From NCBI RefSeq assembly GCF_027942865.1, contig NC_134516.1, forward strand, positions 18,651,822 to 18,715,821: DNA of 64,000 nucleotides, read 5' to 3'. The stretch's first letter is position 1; every line of letters begins with the position of its first letter. The notes under the pieces were generated by a model. The model was not told the DNA's origin, did no database searches, and saw only the letters and a list, made by a program, of their open reading frames with translations. The translations under genes were made by a program, and so were the position numbers. This document shows positions 1 to 12,518 of the stretch, piece after piece. The DNA is from Odontesthes bonariensis. Lineage: Eukaryota; Chordata; Actinopteri; Atheriniformes; Atherinopsidae.

Positions 1-347
1 GCACCTTCCCGGGAAACACAAAAGGCAGCCACACAAAAGGCTCTTTTCACCTTCCATCCATCAGCTTCATAAATAGGTCAGAGACAGCTGCAAGCAGCGT
101 CCAGCAGGGCTGGAATCTCACAGCAGGTTATGACACACACCATAGCTGCTCGGTCATTTATACAAAGGCCCGTGTTTGCTTCCTGTATGGACCGAAGCTG
201 GAACAAACACTGCATTGTCTGAAAGAGCAGAACAGAAAATGTAAATTGGGAGTTTCTTACATTTGACACAGTCGGTTTTTTGCTTGACGAGAAGACAAAA
301 AAAAAAAGGGGAACTTTCAGTACTTCCCTGTAAGTATGTGAGACAAT
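1..347. other. No recognisable feature
   Basis: I see no coding exon, RNA gene or clear repeat boundary here. The only open frames are short and lack splice or family signals. Confidence 0.5.
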
Positions 348-692
348 GGCTGTGTTCGAAACCGCATACGACAGACTACATACTTGCATACAGCATGCTC
401 ATCAATCAGACAGTATGCAGAGCGTTTACCCACAATGCATTTCGCTCCTGCCCGAGCCGAAATCAGCCGGCCTGAAGCTGATTTCCCTTAAGCTCTAAAC
501 TCTGTAAACTTTAGCAACATTTGAAACATTTTCAGGTGAGAAAGTAGTCGTTTAGATCCCCAACGTGTTGAAAACCTGACAAAATACCGGCTATTTACAA
601 TTTTGTTCCCACAAATTCGGCGCCACTAAAGCTAGCCGCAGTGAGCAACGCACTTCCGGTTATTTTCACAAAATAAAATACCCGTTGCCTTG
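348..692 (+). mobile_element. Partial long-TIR DNA element, copy 1
   Basis: It begins with GGCTGTGTTCGAAACCGC and then matches the element at 9077-10764 nearly base for base up to the AAATACCCGTTGCC segment, where homology stops. The right half and right terminal inverted repeat are missing. The superfamily is not certain; a PIF/Harbinger-like origin is possible. Confidence 0.7.
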
Positions 693-1376
693 AAAATTAT
701 CGAGAAACATCCTTTTGTTAGGAAGCTTTCCAATGATGGCTGTGCCCCGTGATCTCTGTAGAAAAGGGGTAAGGTACACCACTGTACATCTCCTGTCAGT
801 TACCTTCTGCTTTCTAATTCAGGATCTTAATTTATCTGGCAGGAAGACCTCTGGCCATCATCAGCAACAACCGGGTAAAACTCATGCGATGACAGCCGGC
901 TAAGGTTGCACAACATATGATCCTTTCCACAACAACCTGCTTTTTTACCCCCCATTATTGGAGCAACAAAAACTCTGTAGGTTCATGAGGACGTGGAGAT
1001 TGAAACTGTTGGGTAATCTGGAGAATCAGTGCCCTGCCACTCCTTCAGCATAAGATTTCCTTTTGTTGAGGACAAAGGAATTTGAACTCAAACCTTTAAA
1101 CTGTGGAGATGGCAACTGTGACTGGAAACATGTCATCTTCATCTGATAACAGGCACAATAATAATAATAATAATAATAATAATAAAGAAAGTTGTGCTTA
1201 TTTCCTACATTATCCAATTTACTTTACGATATTAGGGACTTCGTTTAAGCTGGTTTTGGGGGGGTGTCATGTAAAATAGCCATGTCTCCAAAAACAAAAG
1301 AAAACAGTTTTACTTCTTTAGATAGGATTCATTTGACACTTTCTTTTAGTGTTCCCCGAGTTATAATGGATTTATA
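693..1376. other. Unique AT-rich DNA with an (AAT)n run
   Basis: No gene is seen. A pure (ATA)n trinucleotide run of about 30 bases lies near 1156-1185. Confidence 0.5.
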
Positions 1377-1378
1377 GT

Positions 1379-2093
1379 GACTGAAACTACCATAATCCAA
1401 AATAAATATATATATACATTTATAAAATGGCTAAATAAGTAAGTTTGTATGATGATAAATGCTAATAAAATTAAATAAAAGAACAATTTATGCAAAAACA
1501 ATGTCAAAATGTCCTTTTTTGCTTGTGTTAATGTTGTCATTTATTTACTTTTCCACTCAGTTCTATTTATGTTTTTGATTTGAATACATTTTGCTCTTTT
1601 TATGAACTTGTTATTCCTGTTTTTATATCCGACCGCACGCTCGTTTACATAATGAAGCAGACATGCAAACGGAAAGTAGGCTATCTAAAAAAAAATTAAA
1701 AAAAAAAAAAAAAAGAGGGAAAATATGGAAATAAATGGGTTTGGGGAGATAAAGGGGGAGAAAATTGCATAGTGGCGACAACAGAATTAAATAAAAGACA
1801 AAAACTGATTAAAAACATGTGGTCGAATCGAAAGAAAAATAAATTAATATGACAGTAACAAATGAAAGAAGGGAATTAAACATATTCAAATTAAGATAAA
1901 TTAAATTGAAAACTGAGTGACAAAGTAATTAAATAACATTTACTCCAGCTGAAATTAAAGCAGTTTGAATTAAAGCAGAAAAAGTGATCTATTTCACATT
2001 CTATACAATTATTTTTGCATTAATTTCTCATCAGATAAACTTGTTTATTTTGCCATTTATATATTTATCTTGGATTATGGCAGTTTCAGTCCC
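1379..2093 (+). mobile_element. Non-autonomous DNA element, family A copy 1
   Basis: The left end reads GACTGAAACTACCATAATC and the right end is the inverted counterpart, GATTATGGCAGTTTCAGTC. The interior is AT-rich with poly-A runs and no transposase. The segment 1905-2093 aligns with 50810-51020, showing that this is a dispersed family. No clear target duplication was found, so the superfamily is left open. Confidence 0.55.
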
Positions 2094-2502
2094 ATTAAAA
2101 ATGCTGCTGTGTGCAGTTTTTCTTCTTCTTTTGTCCTCCGTTTCCTTATATGTTTCGAGGACACACTGCGTAGACATGCCAAGTTTTCAGAGAGCCTGGA
2201 GAACTTTTGCTTAAGACCATTTTAAAAGACTTTTGCACAGTCCTGTACACTGAACTGGAGTTAAATCCAGTAAGTACCTCCCAATGGACCAACCACATTC
2301 AGATTAAATGGATCTCTTCAAAAGATTGTTAAGTTCTGCACAAGCTTGCTAATGGTGCATTGATCTGATTTAGGTGTGTTGAAGCAGGGAAACATCTAAA
2401 ACCTGCAGGACAGCGGCCCTCCAGGAGAGGATGTGGACATCCCTGGTTTAGGCAGTAAGACACACATGAGCTAGTTTATTTCTTTCTGACTTGACTTAAA
2501 AC
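2094..2502. other. Unassigned intergenic DNA
   Basis: No exon or repeat boundary could be supported in this stretch. Confidence 0.4.
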
Positions 2503-2619
2503 TAGGGCCGGGCAACGATTAAAATTTTTAATCTAATTAATCGCATGATTTCCTTTTGCATTTATACGCAAAATCCAAAAATGAATTCAAAAGTAGCGTA
2601 TAGCTTTTAGCATTTAGTT

Positions 2620-2943
2620 TTATTTTAAATGTGCTGCCATATGAATGAAAGTGCCATAACATTTGTTGTGCAAACACACTTTTAACATCAGCATCTTTCT
2701 GTAGTTTTTATGTAGAAGCCTCGCTCCACTGTCTGTTTCCTTGAATGACTTGCTGCTATCAGTTGTGTGTTTTGCCTTTAAGTGATATTTTAGACTGGAA
2801 CTACTACGCTGAGAAGACAATTCAACTTGGCTGTGTTTACAGATGACTTTGGTTCTGTCGACTCCGCCGTCTGGAAGAACTTTAAAATGAAAATGGCCGA
2901 GTAAAAGTTCCGTACCCTTCTCCAGGTTTGGTGGATCCACCAA
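2620..2943 (-). pseudogene. BED-finger fragment of a hAT transposase (copy 1)
   Basis: This open frame of about 107 codons encodes only the N-terminal DNA-binding finger of a hAT transposase. It includes LLLGHFHFKVLPDGG, the SSSSLKYHLKAKH finger half and GARLLHKNYRKM. The dimerisation and RNase-H-like catalytic regions are absent, so it cannot transpose by itself. The finger is damaged here (Cys to Ser). The start shown by the open frame is not an ATG; the related copy at 62744 has an ATG at the position of MEKGTE. Confidence 0.7.
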
Positions 2944-3046
2944 TTACTTTCTTTTCTGGTTCCGCAGCAGACAGCAACAGGCTTTTACAAAATAAAAGCC
3001 TGTGAGCAACAGACTTTTACAATAATAAAATAAATAATAAAACAGG

Positions 3047-3240
3047 GGTGGTCCGTGGCGTAGTGGGTTGAGCAGGCGCCCCATGTACAAGAGGCTATAG
3101 TCCTCTCTGTAGCTGGCCCCGGTTCGAGTCTCGCATCGGACGGCCCTGTGCTGCGTGTCGTTCCCCCTCTCTCGGCCCCCTGCTTCCTGTCTCTCTGAAC
3201 TTTCCTATCCATTAAAGGCACAAAAGCCCTCAATTTTTAA
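3047..3240 (+). repeat. tRNA-derived SINE (in hAT copy 1)
   Basis: The tRNA-like head has a box A (TGGCGTAGTGGG) and box B (GGTTCGAGTC) at usual spacing. It is followed by a pyrimidine-rich body (CCTGCTTCCTGTCTCTCTG) ending in AATTTTTAATTAAAA. The same SINE sits at the same internal position in hAT copies at 19376, 29788 (inverted with its host) and 36656. Confidence 0.8.
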
Positions 3241-3344
3241 TTAAAAAAAAAACAAAAAAAAACATGCATTAATGCGCGATAAAATATCTGTCGGCGTTAA
3301 ATAATTAATGCATTAACACGATAATAACGAGTTAATTCGCCCAG

Positions 3345-3889
3345 GAAATTTAAGGTAAAAATTGGCCATTCTAGGGGTACCCAAAGGGAGAAATTGTACT
3401 TTAAAAACAATAAAGTGTTAATGGGAGATGTTCTGATCTTTGCCTTTGGCAGTGTGTTACCTTCATAATGGACCTTGTCAGAAGACATTAAAACTTAGAC
3501 ATAACCAGGAATAGAGATTAAAAGAAATGTTTATTAAAGTTACACACTTTTCAGTTATCCTGATGACAGACAAACAAACAGACAGACAGACAAACCAACG
3601 CAACCTAAAACATAACCTCCTTGACAGAGGTAAAAACAGTAGGGTAAAACCTAGGTATGACAACAAGTAGGACAGAGAAAGAGACAGAGCATTTGTGGTT
3701 GCTTTATTCCATCATCTTTCGTGGAGAGGACTGTTTTCTGTTCTTTTCTCGAGCGCCAAGTCAACTGCACGTTGAGCTTAAATGATAACCTGATCAGCTC
3801 ATCACATATTGTATGTAAGAAGCTTTGAAAAAGCACAGCAACCTTGACCGTTTTTGCTTACTTCAAATAGGGACGGGTTAAAATCGGCT
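3345..3889. other. Unassigned DNA with (CAGA)n run
   Basis: A short (CAGA)n tract lies near 3570-3592. No exon was recognised. Confidence 0.4.
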
Positions 3890-4243
3890 ACAGCTATTCT
3901 AACATGATTTCTGCCGAATCCCCTTACGTGTGCGCTTCTGCGTGTGTGAGTAACCATGGCTACGGAGCACTCTTACCAGAGATTCTAGGAGCCGCGGACG
4001 CGGAGTGCCTCTGCCTGGAGCTACAGTTTCGTCTGCGGTTGTACTGACAGGCAGCGCAACCTTTCTTGGCTGCCATCGCGAAAAATGTTTCAAGTTTGTC
4101 AGAAAGGTGAGAATGGCATTGATCTGGCGTTATTGTACAAATAAATACAGACAAAATGCCGCTACGCTGTATTGAAAATAAGCGTAGCGGTCCAAAATTA
4201 TAGCGTAGCGGGCCGTGACGCAAGTTTGCGCTAGCTAGAACCC
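3890..4243. mobile_element. Possible hAT-like fragment
   Basis: The right end, read on the minus strand, begins CAGGGTTCTAGCTAGCGC, the style of a hAT terminus. It is followed by repeated GCTACGC words. The left terminus is not matched, so this is tentative. Confidence 0.3.
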
Positions 4244-7200
4244 TGATCAGTCCACACAAAGTTTCAGTTTCAGAACCTCCATCTGTTTATGGACAGGAAA
4301 ACGTGAGCTGTACACACTCTGGCAGCCCTTCGTGCAGCTCCCTCATTTCGATTAGAAATGACATCATGATGACATAAACGTTAGAAAGTCAGTCCATGAA
4401 AGGGTTACTAGAAAGAACAAGGCGAGAATCATAAAGCCACCCCTTGACTGAGCATTTATATAACCATTTGGAGCATTTTTCCCTACTTTGTAGCTCTCAC
4501 AAATACCCATTAAGATTAACGGATTCTTCCAGGTTGCTGTAAGCCCGGAACAAGATCCAATATGATCGGCAACAATGACTCAAATCAGTCTATCCGCAGC
4601 AATCATGGTCACTGGTTTATATTCCCAGAGTGCTTCCCAGATGTAAGTGCTTAATGAAAATGTCACAGGGATTACCAGAGAACAATGATATTGCATCAAT
4701 GTCAAAATAATAATCTTAGGCTTTAATATATTTCCACCGGAGTCCTGATCGCGTAGCCTCCACCAACTGTTGAGACCTGCCCAGATGGCCGAAAGAGGTA
4801 AAGTCTCCATCCATTTTATCCACAGCTGAAAATAACCTCGCCTTTAAATGCAGTTTAGAGGATATTCCATAAAGGTGAAAGACGAAGGAGGTCGAGATTA
4901 ATTCCGGTGCATTACTCCAGGTCTAAAAGAGCCAAAGAGTGTTCCAAAGCACTAAAATAACATACACTGAGAGCTTGTTGCATAAGCACAGAAAGTCGAA
5001 ATATGTTCTAGATGTAGTTTCTGCCATCAATTATGGATCAGGTTTGAAAAAGAATCCATTTTCTCTGAATATAAAAAGATCTCCGCTGCTAACGCGCAGG
5101 TGAGTGCAGGGCATCTGAGGCGATGACAGCCAACAGCCTTGCCTTCCTTCAGGAGACACTTTCTACATGCTTTTTGGATTTGTACGTCTCACTCTTGGGG
5201 TGTTGGTTGCTCTCCTCCAGGGGTTTAAAAGATTAACTCATTACTTTAACGACAAGAATGGATGTGGACCGTGAAAAAGGTGCCATAAACCAGTCGATGA
5301 CCCGATTCTACATCTGAAATCCTTTGGATTCAAAGGTGAAAATCATTTGGATTTGACAAAACAGGGACAGAATATTAGACGCCAGATGATGAGGCGACTG
5401 TCAGCATGTTTACATGAAGTCAAGCTATGGCCTGTAAATCAAGGTTTCATTTGCTTTTGGTTAGACTATCGTGTTTAGTCTGTTTTTTTTGGGCAAGCCA
5501 ACACAATAATAAAGTCTTCTTTTTGTCCTCGCATCATATAAAGATTCACGTTATTCCTTCAACGACAGCAAGCAGTTTTTTTTCCTGACGTCTTAAGCAA
5601 TCAGAGCCGTTTGTACCATCAAACCCTTCCATAAACGTGTCCTGTTCTGTCCGCTCACAGCTGACTTTAACCATAAAGCTTCAGATTCTGTTGTTGCTAA
5701 TGGATCATATATTTGTCTCATTTGTTTACCATTAAAGACAAGAAACTTCAGTTTCTGATGGAACAGGTGCTAAAAAGAGAGGTTTTTCTTCTGAGTATCG
5801 TCTCATAAAGCCGTCCAGCAAAGTGACATTACTCATTCCAGTCAAAGTCCACCTCTCCCAGGCCAACACTGTGCTGGTTTGCCCATTGTCAGGCCAAAGG
5901 AGACGTGATTCTGGTAATATGGCCCTGCTACCATGGAGACCGGTGTGACTCTGCATCTTAATAGACTTCTTCACATAAGCCCCACTTCTTAATTATTCAT
6001 TAGGCTCTCCAGAGAAACAGGCCATGCTGCAGCTTCGCCACCTTCCTGGTGTGAATCCAGCTTGTAACCAGATATATATCGGCAGCCACGACGTGGCCGG
6101 AGACGGGCTCTAAAATATCGAAAGTGTGACGAGAGGAGTCCAAATCACAAAGGGTGTTCAGTCTGAGGCTTTAGTCATAGAAATGCACCTATATTTAGAT
6201 GGGTTCTTACTGATTTAATGAAAACTCTACAGCTTATTTTGTGATGGAGGGGAGAGCAAAAAGGGGACTCTGATTTTACAATAAGATAAGAGGAAGGTGA
6301 TTCCCCTGAATGATAACACAACAGGATGCACAGCTGTTATCACGAGGAAATGTATATATCGGTCAGCGAATAACACCTTCATATCAACTCCTCAGCCTCA
6401 TCAAAATCAGATAAAAACGTCAAAAAGGAAACGTCATTTTGCTGATATGATATAACGCTGTGCTGTACTGTCCCTAAACTTTCCCCTTATGGAACCTCTC
6501 CATGTACAACCTTTTAATATATTATACGTGGACGGAAAGCCAAATATTTAGCTTCATCTTTCAACCAAAAGCAGTGTAATCCGTCATATTGTCCGTCTAA
6601 AAATCAAAATGTGTAATTAATTAACTCTAATAAAGACCTTAAATGACATTCATACCTTTCCTTTGCAATACTACCCGGGTTCACACGTCAAATGTCTTTC
6701 CAATGTTAAAAATTAAGGGAAATAAACATGAAAACGCCCTTTAAAAAGCCACAAAACAGCCTCACAACTCTGCTAACTAATAACATAAACTGCACAGTGG
6801 ATTCAATCCTATTATTTCATCCATACTCACAGATTTCATTATAAAAGTCTGTATGGAATAAAAACCTTTAACATAAACCTGTTCGTATACAGAAGAATAT
6901 CAACTGGCGTCTTTGTTACTTCTCTTCAAACTTAATAATTATATTTTTGATTACACTCCTGATCCCACAAGCCATCCCCAATAAGCAAAAAAGCTTCCAA
7001 TTATCTGCTAAATAGAACATTTCATTACATTCTCCGGCTCTATTAGCACATACTTCATCTCCTCTTTTCATATTTGTACAAATCAAATAGCATTTGGGTT
7101 TTTAATTGATATTAAAAAGATATCCCCCCCAATAATAAAAATATAGGTCCTGTAAATGCTGCCTAGCTTGAATCTGGTGGAATCTTTGCCTTAATCTTAC

Positions 7201-7989
7201 AGCACATACCATACTGCGTGCGTATCAGGCTGGATTTTAAACAGATGTACGCTTTCATGTAAGATTTTAACTTGATAAAGTAAAGTATGCTAAATAATAA
7301 ATGAGCTCTGAGCAGCAGCCTCATTTACTCATGTAAAATCAGAGGTAAGGAATTTCAAATCCGTGTGATGGAGGAAATGGTCTCCTGTGATTTTAAGCAT
7401 AAAAAAAATGTAATTGATACTCACTTAGAATAAGAATAATACAAATTAATAGGTTGTTTTCAGAGAAAATGATCAAGCAACATAACAGTTTCTCCCTTTT
7501 TTCCTCCCTCTCCAGGCTTAGTCAGTAACCTGCCGTGAACCAGGGGTTTGAAGCTCCAACCAGCATGCCTAAATCCAATCAACCATTACAGCAAAGGGAC
7601 CTTACAGAAACATGTCGCTCTGATGGAGCACAGTCCCAGAGCGCCTGCAAAGGCCGACTTTGTCCCGCGCTGCTGAGAATCAATGTACTCCGAGCTGTCC
7701 TCACAAAAGGAATCGCATCAGCACTTTTTCAAAAAGAGGGACAAAAATCATGCTCTGTTATCAAAAAAAAAAGGAAGTTAAACTGAAGGTGACATTTAAT
7801 CTGGTTCTGCTCGCACCCCGTCTGTAGCAGCGGGATGCAAAATATAGAGATGTTGATGGCCAAAATAAAAAAGCTCATGGTATGTTTGTACAGAAGATTA
7901 CTGTTATCGTTGGTAGTAGAAATCAAAAACAACTATCCAAATGAAAAACAAGGAACTACCTCTTTTTATTCCCTGGCTTTTAACCCAGC
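4244..7989. other. Largely unique DNA, no gene recognised
   Basis: This is the longest stretch of the window without an obvious transposon. Frames such as 5732-5974 (minus) have no recognisable domain and no convincing splice context. It could hold regulatory DNA, but nothing in the sequence proves it. Confidence 0.4.
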
Positions 7990-8160
7990 ATGAGACTCTG
8001 TTTCTGTTTTTATTTCAATATTGTTATTGCTTATTATTGTTTTTACATTGTTTTTATGTTTTATGCCTTATATTTTGTGTTGTTACTCATCTACAGCACT
8101 TTGTTTCAGCCACGGCTGTTTTAAAGGGCTTTATAAATATAGTCGAGTTGAGGTTTACCG
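7990..8160 (+). repeat. LINE 3'-tail-like fragment
   Basis: The words CAGCACTTTGTTTCAGCC and GGGCTTTATAAATA resemble the 3' tail of L2-type LINEs. Reverse transcriptase sequence is absent. The assignment is weak. Confidence 0.35.
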
Positions 8161-8512
8161 TCAGCTTCCAGGCTGTAGGATTTATTCACTGCCGTAAATG
8201 ACATTGAAATACCGTATAAATTATTATTTTTTTTTTAAAAAGCATTCAATAAAGTCCTTGGCAAAGCCACTGCTGCTGAGGTGAGACGCGCTTCATGCCT
8301 GCACCGACACGTCTGACACGAGCAACGAGAGGTAGGACGAGACAAACTGGCGTACGACCAGCATGTTGAAAGAAAAAAAATTCAGATAAAGGTGCTGAAG
8401 CTAGTCACAACACTTCCTTCTTTTAACAACAGTCTGCAAGCATCTGGGAACTGAGGAGACCAGCTGTTGGACCTTTGGGAGAGGAATGTTGTTTCATTCT
8501 TGTCTGATAGAT

Positions 8513-8960
8513 CAGGGGTTTCCAAACTTTTCCATGCCAAGGCCCCCCAAACAGTATTAGCTTCTGGCCCCCTTTGCAAACCACAGACAATGCTACAAAA
8601 TATGTAAAGAAACATCAACTTTTAGAACTTTTTGTATCAAGAGACGCTGAAGTTTCGAAGGTTTTAAACACTCATTTGAGAGGGTCTCCAGACAGAGGAC
8701 GCATTTCGGGCAACCGTGGCCATTATTCTGTATGGCTGTAAAGCCAAACTTAATGTATGCTGCCTCATACTCTCTGATTTTAGTTGGCCAGTTCTTAGGT
8801 TTTTTTGCAGCAGTGTCCTCCACAGCAGGGCTGTTGGTCTGTTCCTTCGGTCTCTTAGTAGTCAAAAATCTGTCCATTTTGGCTAAGCTACCTACACGCT
8901 AGCTTGAGGAGCAGAGCAGCTTGAGAACAGGCGCAAACCGCCAGGTCTACGATGTTTTGA
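8513..8960 (-). mobile_element. hAT remnant (ZBED5-like transposase N-terminus)
   Basis: It starts with a hAT-style terminus, CAGGGGTTTCCAAACTTT. A minus-strand frame 8877-8593 opens with an ATG (MDRFLTTKRPKEQ) and contains YIKFGFTAIQN and PKCVLCLETLSNECLKPSKL. This is the N-terminal finger region typical of ZBED5-like hAT transposases. The remaining transposase and the right terminus are missing. Confidence 0.65.
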
Positions 8961-9076
8961 CTGGCAGCCAATCAGAAAGACAAGCATGGCAAATAACATC
9001 TGTGGATGTTACGGTGAGCTGCATTCACAGACGATGATTCCTGGAAGTGTTCCTGAGTCCATGCAATGGTTTCCAG

Positions 9077-10764
9077 GGCTGTGTTCGAAACCGCATACTA
9101 CATACTACTAGGGCTGCCGCGATAACCGCAAAATGCAATCACCGCGGTGCTGAGAGGACCTCCGCGGTGCGTGTCCAGGCCACCGCCACCACCGCCCACC
9201 GCACGCCCGCTTGCACGCGCAGAACAACTCGAGAAACTAAACGAGTTTTTAAGACTGCACAGTAGATACAAAGCGACTGACAGAACTGATACTTTTTAAA
9301 GCCAGCACAGTAATAATGATACATTGTATATTCCCCTCAAGGCAGGAGAAACACATTAACACAGCTAGGTGCCGCGTTTCTGTCGTCATCTTTGCATATA
9401 GGCACCGCACACGCACACACGTCTGCATGCTACTCTTTGTGGTCTCATTCTCCCTCAGCAGCTGATATTACAAGAATATGCCTACTCAGTGTCGTAGCAA
9501 TAGAAGTTAAAATAAAATGCAGTGGCCTACCTTTATCTCGGCTTTACTCCTCTGCCTAGTCCGGACACTTTATGGCTTTGAATCTTCCCCTATTATCCAT
9601 GTTTAACGTTGTAAATGCAACCGTCTAATATCAACAATAAACTAGCTTCCACAGAACCACAGCTCGGTGTGCACATTTGCTGTTGGGAAATACCTGATCA
9701 TTTCAACAAAACTGTGTAGGTGAAACTATTAAAAAAAAAAAAAAAAAAAAAGTTTAAAAAATGTGCCGGGGTTGGTTGGTCGGCGGCAGTCTGTTTAAAA
9801 AAAAACTGTATCCCGGACACGTGAGCTCAACTGCTGCACTGATCTGCTTCGTTTTTCTCCGTCATTCCTAAACGAAACGTGCGCAGGTCTGCAACAATGT
9901 TGATATTTGCCATGTGGCACTGGCAACAATGTTGCAGAACTGGGGTATGCACTGCTTGATCTCTGCTATGTTGGTCTGTGAGCGAGTAAATGACAGGCAA
10001 AGCAAAGTGAAATGTCAGAATCGCTGGGAAAAAAAGACAGATTATGCGCTCGATTTTCATCTAACATTACATGTCGTGGAAAGTAGCCTAATGAACAAAA
10101 ATGCGATATCATCGCATACCGCGCTGTTGAGCGGCTATGAGTCACCACGGTGGGAATTCCCTCACCGCGACAGCCCTACATACTACCATTCTGCATACTG
10201 ATCGATCAGATAGTATGCAGAGCGTTTACCCACAATGCATTTCGCTCCTGCCCGAGCCAAAATCAGCCGGCCTGAGCTGATTTCCCTTAAGCTCTAAACT
10301 CTGTAAACTTTAGCAACATTTGAAACATTTTCAGGCGAGAAAGTAGTCGTTTAGATCCCCAACGTGTTGAAAATATGACAAAATTTTGTTCCCACAAATT
10401 CGGCGCTACTAAAGCTAGCCGTAGTGAGCAACGCACTTCCGGTTATTTTCACAAAATAAAATACCCGTTGCCTTTTATCATAGGGAAAGCCATTACGATA
10501 CAATTGGTGCATTTGTTTTGAAAACAGGAAGTGAACCGACCCTCGTTGTAGCTAGCTTGAAACTGCCGTTTTGACAGGAAATGACGATCGGCGACGTGAC
10601 GTTACGTTGCATCTTGGGTAGTTTGAGTATGAGTAGTAACCTCATGATGCATACCCAACATTTCAGAGAATCTATTATGCATCCGGGAACTTCTCGCTTA
10701 CTCAAACTCGCATACTAACTCAAAAACTTAGTAGTAGGAGAAGTATGCGGTTTCGAACACAGCC
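9077..10764 (+). mobile_element. Long-TIR DNA element, copy 2, with nested hAT
   Basis: Both ends carry the inverted repeat GGCTGTGTTCGAAACCGC and are flanked by CAG, a possible 3-bp target duplication. The right arm (10690-10764) repeats the theme with CTCAAACTCGCATACTAAC. No transposase is present. A 1070-bp hAT element (9109-10178) sits inside the left arm. The internal part matches the truncated copy at 348-692. Confidence 0.75.
9109..10178 (+). mobile_element. hAT element nested in long-TIR element
   Basis: It starts TAGGGCTGCCGCGATAACC and ends TCACCGCGACAGCCCTA, an imperfect inverted repeat. It is flanked by exact 8-bp duplications CATACTAC (9101-9108 and 10179-10186). The interior has no intact transposase, a poly-A tract (9730-9751) and many CCGCGG-type words at the ends. 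Confidence 0.85.
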
Positions 10765-11790
10765 CAGGACAGAATCAGGTCTGTTTTTAATGCAGAGCTG
10801 CCTGAGGGCCTGAAGGTCACAGAGATGTCTCTGAATCCTTTGATGATATTATGTTCTGTAGATGACGGAATATTAAAAGTCTGAGGAACATTACTCTGCC
10901 TCCCTAAGGTGCTCTTTTTTTACCCAATCATGTTCCAGACCGGTTGTTAATCAATCTAATTAGTTACAACATGTTCCTCCAGCTGTTTCCTCTTAGTTTC
11001 ACTCACTTTTCCAGCCTTTTGTTGCTCCTGTCCCAACTTTTCTGAGACGTGTTGCTGCCTTCAGATTCAAATAAGCTCATATAATTCATTAAATATTCAA
11101 ACATCTCGCTTTTAATTTAATGTTTTCCATGTTCTACTGATAATAAATTGTTAGTTTATGAAATTACACTTTGCTTTGTTGTTGTAATGACACAAAAACA
11201 GCATTAAAGTGCTTGAATTAAAGGAATGTGTGCAGTTCTTTATATAACAGCAAATTATTTTCAGCTGACATGGCTATTCTAAAAACTACGGGCAGCATTT
11301 AAAGGCAGAGGAACTGTTATGCAATATGATGTGCAAACACACACACACACAGATACCAACATGCCTGCAAGTCATTTTACTGACTACATTAAATCCCTAA
11401 ACCTTTGCACTTCATGCCTAATTCACAACACTTTGGCTGAAAGCAGCCTAATCCGTATTCTGGCCTTTACTCTTAATGCAGATCCAAATCCTCTAAAACC
11501 TTTTAAAGACATCAGTAGCAGCAAAACACACAACAAACTCCAGCCAGAGACTTATTCGAGGAAGTTCCAGTAGTTTATGCCAATACATAGGTCTGAATCT
11601 GGTTCCTTCGGCTGGCATTTACGTGTGATTGTTCATTATTTAAGAATAAACACCAATATGAGGTGGATCTTTAATGAACAAGGTGGTAACAGTTTGGTGC
11701 AAGAAGAGGCTGGAAGCAGATTGGTTCATTCTGGGCTTTGTGAGTCAGGATAAAACAGTCTCATTTCCCTCAGTTAGAAAGACTCTAAAA
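10765..11790. other. Intergenic DNA with a degenerate Tc1-like remnant
   Basis: The words CTGTCCCAACTTTTCTGAG and the AT-rich tract after them (about 11025-11240) resemble the 3' flank of common fish Tc1/mariner elements. A (CA)n run is at 11337-11351. No exon was recognised. Confidence 0.35.
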
Positions 11791-12510
11791 CAGAGATACT
11801 CATTGAGCGGCTCCTCAAGCTCTAATTGGTGGCTCGCACTCACATAGTAGCTTATAATATGGTAACAATAACAATACATTTTTTCAAATAACACACAGCA
11901 AATACTGCACCGTATCAAGTATTTTTATTAAGTATTAATCAAGGCTTAATGATGTTTCCTAAAGGGGGCTCTGCTAAACCTGGCAATGCAGCCCGCTTAA
12001 ACCACCGTAACACTTGACCGCAGAGCACGCTAGCTCCTTTAGCCAGCGCGAGATGCAGGCTCAATGGATTGGTTTTTAATTAAAAAAGGGCAAAAACCAG
12101 CACAAAAAACAAACAAAAATCAGCATGAAGACCCCAGAGAGGGGACGAGCCGGCAAACGTTGGGTGTACCGCGAGATGCAGGCACAATGGATCAGTTTTT
12201 AATTAAAAAAGGGCAAAAACCAGCACAAAAACCATGCTCATCTTGAATGTCTCACTATGATTACAACAACAAACTACAAATACAACATGAAGAGAGTCAA
12301 GGACATGCATGCCAGCTTCCGCTCATCCCAGTATTAAGTCTTAATGTGGTCTTAATTGAAAATGTATTGGCTGTGTTGTCTCTTTTTTTGTGGGAAAGGC
12401 ATATTTGCAAAAGGGGACCTTAGTATGTTGTCGTAAAAGTGGCTCTTCCCTTGATTTTGCTCTGCCAATGTGGCTCTTGTGAAAAAAAAAAAAAATAGTG
12501 AGCATCACTG
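11791..12510 (+). mobile_element. hAT element with duplicated N-terminal module
   Basis: The termini CAGAGATACTCATT and (inverted) CAGTGATGCTCACT are flanked by the exact 8-bp duplication CTCTAAAA (11783-11790 and 12511-12518). A short plus frame from the ATG at 12064 to 12246 contains two copies of a MDxFLIKKGQKPAQK module from the start of a hAT transposase. The rest of the transposase is gone. Confidence 0.85.
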
Positions 12511-12518
12511 CTCTAAAA

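Larger units (their letters stand above)
2503..3344 (-). mobile_element. hAT-like element with BED finger, copy 1
   Basis: The left end is TAGGGCCGGGCAACGATT; the right end reads GAGTTAATTCGCCCAG and lacks its last bases. The minus-strand reading frame 2943-2620 encodes a BED-type zinc finger (C-x2-C then H-x4-H, around KVICK and SSLKYHLKAKH) but no catalytic domain. In this copy the second finger cysteine reads as serine. A tRNA-derived SINE lies inside at about 3047-3240. Sister copies lie at 18796, 29434, 36206 and 62744. Confidence 0.8.

Noticed and set aside
3047..3140. Functional tRNA gene
   Set aside because: Boxes A and B are present, but it is followed by a SINE body and repeats inside transposons; it does not fold as a clean tRNA.
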